Shown in pieces: positions 6,628-13,304 of a DNA stretch of 15,578 nucleotides. Position 1 is the stretch's first letter; every line of letters starts with the position of its first letter. Both the position numbers and the translations under genes were made by a program. This stretch comes from an uncultured Christensenella sp. (GTDB lineage: Bacteria > Bacillota > Clostridia > Christensenellales > UBA3700). The notes beneath the pieces were generated by a model. That model was not told where the DNA came from. It was given only the letters and a program-made list of their open reading frames with translations, and searched no databases. The stretch is taken from the NCBI GenBank assembly GCA_910576875.1, contig CAJTKI010000002.1:32341-47918 (forward strand), read 5' to 3'.

Positions 6628-7830
6628 TTATGCCGTCGCGCGGACGATCTGTTGCGTATCGCGCGCGATCACGAGTTCTTCGTTGGTCGGAATGATCAAC
6701 AACTGCACCCGAGACGTCGGCGCGGAAAGCACCGCGAATCTGCCGTGCGCGTCCGCATTGACCGCTTTGTCGTACTCGATGCCCATAAAGTCGAATCCGT
6801 CCAAAATCGCCGCGCGCAACTCGTGACTGTTCTCGCCGATGCCGCCGGTAAATACGATCGCGTCCAATCCGCCCATCGCCGCCGTGTACGCGCCGATGTA
6901 TTTGCGCACGCCGTAGGCAAACATGTCGATCGCCAGTTGCGCCCGCTCGCTGCCTTCGCGCGCAGCCTTGCATAAATCGCGCGCGTCGGACGCGCCGCCG
7001 ATGCCTTTGAATCCGCACTCCTTATTGAGATACGTCAACGCCTGCGACACGTCCATGCCCTTACATTGGCACAACATTTCGACGACCGCGGCGTCCACGT
7101 CGCCCGAACGCGTCCCCATCGGAATGCCCGCGAGCGGCGTCATGCCCATCGACGTATCGACGCATTTGCCGTCCTTGACGGCGGTAATCGAAGAGCCGTT
7201 GCCCAAATGGCAGGTCACGATCTTGCCGCACGTGCAATTGCGGGCGGTCAAATACTCGATCGCCTGCGCCGACACGAAGCGGTGCGACGTGCCGTGGAAT
7301 CCGTAGCGGCGGATCTTGTACTGCTCGTAATCTTCATAGCGGATCGCATACATGCTCGCCTTGCGCGGCATCGTCGCGTGGAACGCGGTATCGAAAACCA
7401 ACACGTTGGGCGTCGTCGGCAACAGCGCGCGGCAAGATTCGATGCACGCGATGTGCGCCGGCATGTGCAACGGCGCAAGCGGCACGAGCGCGCGGAGCTT
7501 GTCCATCGCCTCGTCCGTGACGTACGTCGATCCGTCGAACGACTCTCCCGAATGCACGATCCGATGTCCGATCGCGTCGATCTCGTCCACATTCGCGACG
7601 ACGCCGATCTGCGCGTCCGTCAGACATTCGATCAACAGACGGAACGCCGCCGTGTGATCGGCAAGCGGACGCTCGATCCGATGTTCGCCCGCGCCGTAAA
7701 CGTGCTTGATAAACGAGCCGTCCAGACCGATGCGTTCGATCCCGCCGCGGCAAAGGACGCTCTCGTCCTGCATTTCGATCAATTGATATTTGAGCGAGGA
7801 ACTACCCGCGTTGACAACCAAAACTTTCAT
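6628..7830 (-). CDS. ackA: Acetate kinase
   Basis: Transfers phosphate from acetyl phosphate to ADP, giving acetate and ATP, the last step of acetate fermentation; it is reversible. The 400 residues match the family exactly. Key residues are in the same positions as in characterised acetate kinases: N7 in NAGSSSLKY, R90 in GHRIVHSGE, D147 in VFDTAFH, H179 in GFHGTSH, R241 in MGTRSGD and E384 in PTNEE. The phosphate-binding loop CHLGNGSS lies at 207-214 and GGIGENS at 329-335. The ATG has GGGAG 6 nt upstream and lies 13 nt after pta, forming the usual pta-ackA operon. Confidence 0.98.
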   Translation of the reverse strand: MKVLVVNAGSSSLKYQLIEMQDESVLCRGGIERIGLDGSFIKHVYGAGEHRIERPLADHTAAFRLLIECLTDAQIGVVANVDEIDAIGHRIVHSGESFDGSTYVTDEAMDKLRALVPLAPLHMPAHIACIESCRALLPTTPNVLVFDTAFHATMPRKASMYAIRYEDYEQYKIRRYGFHGTSHRFVSAQAIEYLTARNCTCGKIVTCHLGNGSSITAVKDGKCVDTSMGMTPLAGIPMGTRSGDVDAAVVEMLCQCKGMDVSQALTYLNKECGFKGIGGASDARDLCKAAREGSERAQLAIDMFAYGVRKYIGAYTAAMGGLDAIVFTGGIGENSHELRAAILDGFDFMGIEYDKAVNADAHGRFAVLSAPTSRVQLLIIPTNEELVIARDTQQIVRATA

Positions 7831-7843
7831 AATATTCTCCCGT

Positions 7844-8842
7844 TCAGTCGTTTTGCGACGCCTGTACCGCCGTGATCGCCGCAACCGCGACGATGTCGTC
7901 TACGCTGCATCCGCGCGACAGATCGTTGATCGGCTTGGCAAATCCCTGACACACCGGTCCCAACGCCTGCGCGCCGCTGAACCGCTGTACGAGTTTGTAA
8001 CCGATGTTGCCCGCTTCCAGACTCGGGAAAATCAAAACGTTCGCCTTGCCTGCGACCGGACTGCCCGGCGCTTTGAGCGCGGCGACTTCCGGTACGATCG
8101 CGGCGTCCAACTGCAAGTCGCCGTCCACCAAAATGTCGGGAGCGCTCTCGCGAACCAGACGCGTCGCTTCGACGACCTTGTCCACCTGCTCGTGCTTGGC
8201 GCTGCCCTTGGTCGAGAACGACAGCATCGCGACTCTCGGCGTGTCGATCCCCGCCAAAGCCTGCGCGGTGCGCGTGCTCGCAATCGCGATGTCGCGCAAC
8301 TGCTCGCTCGTCGGCGCGATATTGACGGCGCTGTCGCCGAACACCATGACCGAATTGTCGTGATACGGCGTATTGTCGAACGACATGATAAAACAGCTCG
8401 ACACCGTCTTGATGCCCGGCTTGGTCTTGACGATCGTCAAACCCGAACGCAAGACGTTGCCGGTCGAGTTGATCGCGCCTGCAACCATACCGTCCGCCAC
8501 GCCCTTGCGGGTCAGCATCGCCGCGTAATTGAGCGGTTTGCGAATCTCGATCTCCGCCTGCTCGGGCGTCATGCCTTTCGCCTTGCGCAATTCATACAGC
8601 TCCGCGGCGTATTCCGTCACGTCCGCGCTCGCCGGATCGATGACGCGGATCGCGGAAAAATCCGCGTCCGGATATTGCTGCGCCAGTTTTGCGGGATCGG
8701 CGATCAAAATCACGTTCGCGATTTTGTCCCGCACGATCGCCTGCGCCGCCGCAACGGTGCGCGGCTCTTCGCCTTCCGCCAATACGATCGTCTTGTTCAG
8801 ACGCTTGGCTTTGTCGATAATTTCTTCAATAATCTGCCCCAT
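7844..8842 (-). CDS. pta: Phosphate acetyltransferase (phosphotransacetylase)
   Basis: Converts acetyl-CoA and phosphate to acetyl phosphate and CoA, feeding AckA for ATP production. The 332 residues are typical of the short class, which has only the catalytic PTA_PTB domain and no N-terminal regulatory domain. Recognisable motifs: LAEGEEPRTV at 21-30, RKGVADGMVAGA at 112-123, and the phosphate/CoA loop LSFSTKGSA at 207-215. GDLQLDAAI and FPSLEAGNIGYK follow in the C-terminal half. The start ATG has GGAG 8 nt upstream. It is first in the pta-ackA operon, driven by the promoter at 8917-8945, whose start region lies inside a large palindrome. Confidence 0.97.
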   Translation of the reverse strand: MGQIIEEIIDKAKRLNKTIVLAEGEEPRTVAAAQAIVRDKIANVILIADPAKLAQQYPDADFSAIRVIDPASADVTEYAAELYELRKAKGMTPEQAEIEIRKPLNYAAMLTRKGVADGMVAGAINSTGNVLRSGLTIVKTKPGIKTVSSCFIMSFDNTPYHDNSVMVFGDSAVNIAPTSEQLRDIAIASTRTAQALAGIDTPRVAMLSFSTKGSAKHEQVDKVVEATRLVRESAPDILVDGDLQLDAAIVPEVAALKAPGSPVAGKANVLIFPSLEAGNIGYKLVQRFSGAQALGPVCQGFAKPINDLSRGCSVDDIVAVAAITAVQASQND

Positions 8843-8864
8843 TCGAGATTCTCCGAAAAAGTAC

Positions 8865-8893
8865 TTTATTTTCCGAACGCCGCCGTGTATAAT
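8865..8893 (+). promoter_or_regulatory. Possible promoter of tmcAL
   Basis: A perfect TATAAT -10 (8888-8893) sits 17 bp from a poor -35, TTTATT (8865-8870). The start would be near 8900, with a leader of about 79 nt. The -10 is one arm of the palindrome whose other arm is the pta -10, so the two promoters overlap and probably compete. Confidence 0.5.
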
Positions 8894-8924
8894 GACAGCG
8901 GACGTCCGCGAGTGCCATTATACA
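8886..8924. repeat. 39-bp interrupted palindrome shared by the pta and tmcAL promoters
   Basis: The outer arms TGTATAATG (8886-8894) and CATTATACA (8916-8924) are a perfect 9-bp inverted repeat. Between them is the perfect 12-bp palindrome GCGGACGTCCGC (8898-8909). The gaps are unequal, 3 nt on the left and 6 nt on the right. Each outer arm contains a TATAAT reading into the centre, and both predicted start sites lie within or at the edge of the core. It may be an operator for a dimeric regulator or simply a symmetrical bidirectional promoter. Confidence 0.85.
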
Positions 8925-8945
8925 ACTTTCGCAGGCGTTTGTAAA
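8917..8945 (-). promoter_or_regulatory. Promoter of pta-ackA
   Basis: TTTACA (8945-8940), a 17-bp spacer and a perfect TATAAT (8922-8917). Transcription should start near 8910, leaving a leader of about 68 nt. That leader also contains a self-complementary AAAGTACTTT stretch (8859-8868) just before the ribosome site. Confidence 0.75.
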
Positions 8946-8978
8946 GCGCAAAAGCGCGCCAAAATCGGAAAACGATCG

Positions 8979-10142
8979 ATGAAAATCTGTTTTATCGCAT
9001 GCGAATACAATCCGCTGCACAGCGGACACGTCTACCAACTCTCCCGCGCCCGCAGCGAAAGCGGCGCGGATGCCGTCGTATGCGTCATGTCGGGCAACGC
9101 CGTGCAACGCGGCGAACTCGCAGTCGCCGAAAAATACGCGCGCGCCGAATGGGCGATCCGCGCGGGCGCCGATCTCGTCGTCGAGTCGGACGCGGCATAC
9201 GCGACGGCGAGCGCGCAGGGATTTGCGTGCGGCGTCATCCGCGCGGCGAGCGCGTTCGAGTGCGAACGCAGTCTGCTGTTCGGGACGGAAAACGGAGACT
9301 TGCAAGCGCTTGTTCGTATTGCGAATTTGTTGACGGAAGAACCGCCCCTATTGCAAAAATTTCTGAAAGAACATCTGGACGCCGGAATCGGCTATGCCGC
9401 CGCGCTGCACCGCGCCGCGGACGCATACGCCCGATCGCAAGGATGGGAACAAAACGCGTGCGACGCGTTGCGAAATCCCAACGAAATCCTGGCAATCGAA
9501 TATCTGCGCGAAATCCGACGCCAAAACGCGCAAATCCGCCCGATCGCGATGCGTCGGATCGGCGACGGCTACGCATCCGACGCCGCCCGAGGCGAACATG
9601 CCAGCGCAAGCGCGCTTCGACAAGCGCATATCCGCGAAAATCAAGCCGTATTGCAACGCTATCTGCCCGACTACGTCCTGCGCACGCTGCCCCCGCCGAT
9701 CTCTCAATATGCATTGGGAGCGCTCGTACGTTATGCGGTCGGCAGATGCAAAGACATGCACGCCGTAAGCGGCATCAAAGAAGGACTGGACAGACGCATC
9801 GCCCGCGCCTGCCGACAATCTGCCGATTATCCGAGTCTCGTACGCGCGATCGGGACGAGCCGATATTCCGACGCGACCGTGCGGCGCGCGCTGCTTGCGA
9901 TCCTGAGCGACAACCGCATCGACGCGCGACAATTGCTCGATCGCATTCCCGACCATCTGAATATTCTCGCGGTGCGGGAAAACAAAAGAGACTTGCTGGC
10001 GCTCGTTCGTATTCCGATCGCGACGACGGCAACCCGACAAGCCCGCTACGCGCAAGCCGCGCGCACCGTCGCGATCGACAACGTCTACCGCGCGTTGGCG
10101 CCCGTCGGCAAACAACAGATGCGCGTGATCCGCATCGATTGA
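8979..10142 (+). CDS. tmcAL: tRNA(Met) cytidine acetate ligase TmcAL (YlbM family)
   Basis: By family knowledge it uses acetate and ATP to make N4-acetylcytidine at wobble position 34 of elongator tRNA-Met. The 387 residues are family-sized. The nucleotidyltransferase fold is shown by EYNPLHSGH at 9-17 (HxGH motif at 14-17), MSGNAVQRGE at 37-46 and PNEILAIEYL near 166-176; the C-terminal half is helical and basic. The frame is open upstream to 8529, but that stretch is antisense to pta and is excluded; MKICFIACEYNP matches family N-termini. The ribosome site is weak (CGGAAAA, about 8 nt away). It lies upstream of ylbJ on the same strand. Use of acetate makes its position next to pta-ackA suggestive, but the adjacency may be only syntenic. 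Confidence 0.95.
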   Translation: MKICFIACEYNPLHSGHVYQLSRARSESGADAVVCVMSGNAVQRGELAVAEKYARAEWAIRAGADLVVESDAAYATASAQGFACGVIRAASAFECERSLLFGTENGDLQALVRIANLLTEEPPLLQKFLKEHLDAGIGYAAALHRAADAYARSQGWEQNACDALRNPNEILAIEYLREIRRQNAQIRPIAMRRIGDGYASDAARGEHASASALRQAHIRENQAVLQRYLPDYVLRTLPPPISQYALGALVRYAVGRCKDMHAVSGIKEGLDRRIARACRQSADYPSLVRAIGTSRYSDATVRRALLAILSDNRIDARQLLDRIPDHLNILAVRENKRDLLALVRIPIATTATRQARYAQAARTVAIDNVYRALAPVGKQQMRVIRID

Positions 10143-10156
10143 GACAAGCGCGTCGA

Positions 10157-10196
10157 ATATTCTAAATCGCGCCGCGCGCGCATACCGTTAGAATAT
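10157..10196. repeat. Inverted repeat covering the ylbJ start codon
   Basis: ATATTCTAA (10157-10165) and TTAGAATAT (10188-10196) are perfect 9-bp inverted arms 22 nt apart, around a CG-rich centre. The right arm includes the first two bases of the ylbJ ATG. Between the arms lies CATACCGT (10181-10188), which resembles the -10 of sporulation sigma factors (E/K type). GAATATT at 10155-10161 resembles a sigma-E -35, but the 19-nt gap is longer than usual. The repeat could be an operator, an RNA hairpin hiding the start codon, or chance. Confidence 0.6.
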
Positions 10197-11181
10197 GGTA
10201 CGCACGCTGAAAACGCATTCCAAACAAATTCTGTTTTCTTCACTGATCTGCATCTTGATCTGCTGTCTGGTCATCCAGCCGCAGCGCTATATCGCGAGCG
10301 TGTATCAAGGGATGGTGCTGTTTGCGACCAACGTCGCGCCGGCGTTGTTTCCGTTTTTCTTCTTCACGAAATTGCTGACGTCGTTGGGCGGCGCGGACTA
10401 TCTGGGCAAAGCGCTGCGCAAGCCCGTGTCCGCGCTCTATCGCGCGCCCGGATCGAGCGGATACGTCTACGTCATGTCCGTGCTGAGCGGCTATCCGGTA
10501 GGCAGTCGTCTGATCGCCGATTTGTACGACAACGGCTGTCTGACGACGGCGGACGCGCGCAAGATCTCGACGTTTACGTCCACGTCCGGACCGCTGTTTA
10601 TCGTCGGGACGGTCGGCACGCTGATGCTGCACAATCCCAAATGCGGATATTATATCATGCTGTGCCACTTTGTCGGCGCGCTCGTCAACGGTCTGTTCTA
10701 CCGCGGCAAACGCAGCGAATCGCTCCCCGCGCAAATCCGCGCGGAGACGACGGACAACATCTTGAGCAGCAGCATTACCAATTCGATCTGGTCGGTCCTG
10801 ATCGTCGGCGGATACATCGCGGTATTCAGCATGGTCGTAGACGTGCTGGACGATCTGGGCGTCATCGACGCGTTGGCGGAACCGCTCGCGTTTGCATTGG
10901 AAGCATGCAATCAACCGCCCGAACTGGCGCGCGGCATCGTCATGTGCCTGATCGAAATCACGCGCGGGTGTCAGACGATCGCGGCATGCGGCGCGCCGTT
11001 GCGGTATGCCGCGCCGTTCGTTGCGGCGATGCTGTCGTTCGGCGGACTGTCGATCCTGTTCCAGTCGATGACGTTCCTGTCGCACTGCAAGGTCAAAGTA
11101 TCGTTCTTCCTGATCTCCAAACTGACGCAGGCGGCGGTCACCTTTTGGATCACGTACGCGCTGTGTCCGATCTTCCTATAA
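10195..11181 (+). CDS. ylbJ: Sporulation integral membrane protein YlbJ family (Gate/nucleoside-recognition-like)
   Basis: A 328-residue multi-spanning membrane protein. Hydrophobic segments lie at about 12-29, 41-61, 132-146, 151-169, 197-218, 224-237, 272-292 and 303-327. Family-like motifs are APALFPFFFF (49-57), SGYPVGSRLIADLY (98-111), TSTSGPLFIVG (128-138) and LIEITRG (252-258). In Bacillus subtilis YlbJ is made in the mother cell during sporulation and is needed for a normal spore; the molecular activity is not established. The start ATG has no Shine-Dalgarno and overlaps an inverted repeat; the next in-frame ATG would remove the first transmembrane segment. It is 52 nt after tmcAL and converges on the coiled-coil gene. 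Confidence 0.9.
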   Translation: MVRTLKTHSKQILFSSLICILICCLVIQPQRYIASVYQGMVLFATNVAPALFPFFFFTKLLTSLGGADYLGKALRKPVSALYRAPGSSGYVYVMSVLSGYPVGSRLIADLYDNGCLTTADARKISTFTSTSGPLFIVGTVGTLMLHNPKCGYYIMLCHFVGALVNGLFYRGKRSESLPAQIRAETTDNILSSSITNSIWSVLIVGGYIAVFSMVVDVLDDLGVIDALAEPLAFALEACNQPPELARGIVMCLIEITRGCQTIAACGAPLRYAAPFVAAMLSFGGLSILFQSMTFLSHCKVKVSFFLISKLTQAAVTFWITYALCPIFL

Positions 11182-11184
11182 ATG

Positions 11185-11208
11185 AAAAATCGGATCCGAC
11201 GATCCGAT
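11185..11208 (-). terminator. Rho-independent terminator of the hydratase-fcl-rsmD/coaD-coiled-coil operon
   Basis: On the minus strand a perfect 8-bp stem (ATCGGATC/GATCCGAT) with a GTCG loop is followed by a run of five U residues (the first base is the last stem pair). It starts 58 nt after the coiled-coil gene stop and lies just past the ylbJ stop. On the plus strand no U run follows the same stem, so it is less convincing for ylbJ. Confidence 0.8.
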
Positions 11209-11213
11209 CCGAA

Positions 11214-11237
11214 CGCGCGCGACGACAGCCGCGCGCG
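11214..11237. repeat. Alternating-CG inverted repeat between convergent genes
   Basis: Two copies of CGCGCGCG (11214-11221 and 11230-11237) flank the 8-nt loop ACGACAGC and can form an 8-bp all-GC stem on either strand. It sits between the convergent ylbJ and coiled-coil genes beside the terminator, and may block read-through in both directions. Confidence 0.6.
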
Positions 11238-11266
11238 CATTGCGATGCGTATGCATGCCCCTGAGA

Positions 11267-11743
11267 TTATTGCTGCGGCTTGGGCGGCTGTTGCATCAAT
11301 CCGATCAATTCCTGCCGACTCGCGGTCACGTTGTCCAACGAATTGCGCAGATAATATTCCGCCGACTGGAATACGCCGGCGATCTCCTGATACGCCGCCT
11401 GCGTCGTCTCGTTGCGGTAACGGTTGGCTTGTTCGACGATCCGCGCAGCTTCCGTCTGCGCCTGTTGGAGCAGGTTGGACTGACTGACGAGCTGGCTTGC
11501 CTGCTGACGCGCGCGCTCCATGAGCATATTGGCTTGCTGCTGCGCTTCGCCGAGCAAACGGTCGCGCTCCTGCAAAATCACGCGCGCTTCGGCGATCGAT
11601 CCGGGCAAGCCTTCCCGAACCTGTTGGATCAGATCCAAACAAAGACCGGCGTCCACCGTTCTGCCGTTGCCGAACATCGCTTTCTTTCCCGAGCGGATTT
11701 CTTCTTCCAGCTTGCTCAAAGCCGCGTCGATCATTTCGTTCAT
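11267..11743 (-). CDS. Coiled-coil protein (clostridial CoaD-adjacent 'ATPase/subunit H-like' family)
   Basis: A 158-residue, Gln/Ala/Glu-rich helical protein. Residues about 47-118 look like one long coiled coil (ILQERDRLLGEAQQQANMLM and what follows), and the tail MQQPPKPQQ is disordered. It resembles the protein of about 150 residues often found next to coaD in clostridia and labelled an ATPase or V-type ATPase subunit H. The LPGSIAEARVILQERDRLL segment matches the 'LP..i..A..I..ER..il..A' pattern of that family as I remember it. No nucleotide-binding motif is visible, so that label is probably misleading; a DivIVA-like structural role is possible. The ATG has GGAGG 6 nt upstream and overlaps the coaD stop codon by 4 nt. 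It is the last gene of its operon. Confidence 0.85.
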   Translation of the reverse strand: MNEMIDAALSKLEEEIRSGKKAMFGNGRTVDAGLCLDLIQQVREGLPGSIAEARVILQERDRLLGEAQQQANMLMERARQQASQLVSQSNLLQQAQTEAARIVEQANRYRNETTQAAYQEIAGVFQSAEYYLRNSLDNVTASRQELIGLMQQPPKPQQ

Positions 11744-12753
11744 ACTTGTCCTCCGTATGCTTGATATATCATTTTTTCCGTACCCTTGGGCACCAGTTTG
11801 CGGATCGGATCTCCCGCTTGCAGCGCGGCGCGCACCGCGGTCGAACTGACGTCGGACAGACCTTCGTCCGACTGTTGCAACAACAGCGTCTCGATATCGC
11901 CGTGTCGGCGGTTAAACTGCGCCATCTCCTGTTCGTACGCATAATCGCGCGCATTGCGGTATCCGCGCACGATCGTATCGATGCGACGGTCGCGGCAATA
12001 CTCCCAGACCATCCCCGCGCACGTTTCGACGCCGACATTGTCCAAATCGCGCACCGCTGCGCGGACGATCCGCGCGCGCGTGTCCAAATCGACGCGCTGC
12101 GGCTTGTCGTCGTTGTTAGCGACGACGACGTATACGCGCTCGAACTGCTCCGCCGCATGGCGGATCACGCTCAAATGTCCGACCGTAATCGGATCGAAAC
12201 TGCCCGTCACCGCGCATACGCGGCGGGCGCGTTCCAAATATGCGACGCCGGTCTTGCCGTACCGACAGCGCTTGCGCACGTAAAATCCGTCCGGCAACGC
12301 CCATTCGCTATCCGCGTCGTACTCGTAGACAATGACGCCGTCGTCCGCAAGCAAATCGCGCTCGCACACGATCGCGCAGATCTGCGCCAAATACGATTCC
12401 CGATACGGCGGATCGACAAAAATCGCGTCGAATCGACCGTTGACGCGCCGCAACGCATCCCGATAATCTCCCGCAAAAATCTCGCACCGCTCGCCCAACG
12501 CGGCGATATTGTCGCGCAACAGCGCGACGCTCTTGCGGTTGGCGTCGCAAAACACGGCGCTTGCGCCGCGGCTGATCGCCTCGATGCCCAGACTGCCCGA
12601 ACCGGCAAACAGATCCAGCACGCGCGCGCCCGCCATCCGGAATTGCAGCACGTCGAACATGCTTTCTTTTACCTTATCCGAGGTCGGACGCACGTCGCGC
12701 CCTTCCGGAGACAGCAGTTTTCTGCCGCGGTACTTTCCGCTGATGACTCTCAT
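11740..12753 (-). CDS. rsmD-coaD: Fused RsmD-CoaD: 16S rRNA guanine-966 N2-methyltransferase + phosphopantetheine adenylyltransferase
   Basis: One uninterrupted frame of 337 residues joins two normally separate enzymes. Residues 1 to about 174 are RsmD, which methylates G966 of 16S rRNA: MRVISGKYRGRKL, the SAM-binding motif VLDLFAGSGSLGIEA (45-59) and catalytic DPPY at 114-117. Residues about 177-337 are CoaD, which turns phosphopantetheine and ATP into dephospho-CoA: GSFDPITVGHL (184-194, with the HxGH-type VGH), IVRGYRNARDY and DVSSTAVRA (301-309). RsmD ends at YGKTGVAYLE and CoaD begins at RRVCAVTGSFDP, so there is no linker. The start ATG has GGGAG 5 nt upstream and overlaps the preceding stop (ATGA). 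No convincing independent coaD start is visible. A 2-base change in the CG tract near 12208-12217 could restore two overlapping genes. Confidence 0.93.
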   Translation of the reverse strand: MRVISGKYRGRKLLSPEGRDVRPTSDKVKESMFDVLQFRMAGARVLDLFAGSGSLGIEAISRGASAVFCDANRKSVALLRDNIAALGERCEIFAGDYRDALRRVNGRFDAIFVDPPYRESYLAQICAIVCERDLLADDGVIVYEYDADSEWALPDGFYVRKRCRYGKTGVAYLERARRVCAVTGSFDPITVGHLSVIRHAAEQFERVYVVVANNDDKPQRVDLDTRARIVRAAVRDLDNVGVETCAGMVWEYCRDRRIDTIVRGYRNARDYAYEQEMAQFNRRHGDIETLLLQQSDEGLSDVSSTAVRAALQAGDPIRKLVPKGTEKMIYQAYGGQV

Positions 12754-13304
12754 CGCAACTCCCTGCAACCGCATTCGGTCGCCAGATACTGCATCGGCAC
12801 GTCGTGCGCGCCGACGTCGTCTATCGCGTCGACGACCTGCGCGTCGTAGCCGTATCCGATCCGCACGCAAGACGGCGCGACGGCAAAATAGCGATCGTAA
12901 TATCCTTTGCCTTTGCCCGCGCGATTGCCGTGCGCGTCGATCGCCGCCATGGGCGTCACGCAAACGTCCGCCGCGATCGGCACCGCGTCTGATTCCGCCC
13001 CGATCGGTTCCCGAATCCCGTACGCGCCCGCGCGCATTTCACAATCGCGCGTATACCGTACAAAACGCATCGTCTCTCCCCGCACGACGGGCACGTATAC
13101 CGTGCACCCGCGCGCCAGACACGCATCCAACAACGGCTGCGTATCCATCTCGGACGGAAGCGACAGATATGCCAGCACGCAACCGCGCAACAAACCGCTG
13201 TCGATCAACGCGCGCGCGGCTGCCTGCGCCGCATCCGCCCGCTCCGCGTCGCGCATCGCCGCGACGCGCTCGCGCGCGATTTGCCGCGCCTGCGCCTTGT
13301 TCAC
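12750..13304 (-). CDS. yqgN: 5-formyltetrahydrofolate cyclo-ligase
   Basis: Converts 5-formyl-THF and ATP to 5,10-methenyl-THF, returning a stored folate to one-carbon metabolism. It has 184 residues, family-typical. Motifs: a basic helical N-terminus, LAYLSLPSEMDT (44-55), substrate-pocket segments MRFVRY and YGIREP (95-100), and the ATP/phosphate loop GKGKGYYDRYF (130-140). The C-terminal VPMQYLATECG corresponds to the usual 'D.P.D.IVTE'. The chosen start is GTG at 13304, whose GTGA overlaps the hydratase stop codon. The ribosome site is poor (AAGAG), which suggests translational coupling; an ATG at codon 17 is the alternative but would trim the N-terminal helix. Its own stop overlaps the rsmD start by 4 nt. 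Confidence 0.93.
   Translation of the reverse strand: MNKAQARQIARERVAAMRDAERADAAQAAARALIDSGLLRGCVLAYLSLPSEMDTQPLLDACLARGCTVYVPVVRGETMRFVRYTRDCEMRAGAYGIREPIGAESDAVPIAADVCVTPMAAIDAHGNRAGKGKGYYDRYFAVAPSCVRIGYGYDAQVVDAIDDVGAHDVPMQYLATECGCRELR

Noticed and set aside
8529..8978. 150-codon N-terminal extension of tmcAL
   Set aside because: It is antisense to pta and includes the promoter palindrome; the family N-terminus begins at 8979.
12210..12235. Internal TTG start giving a separate CoaD (MERARRVCAVTG)
   Set aside because: No Shine-Dalgarno precedes it and RsmD has no stop before it, so a fused product is the simpler reading; it remains possible as an extra start.
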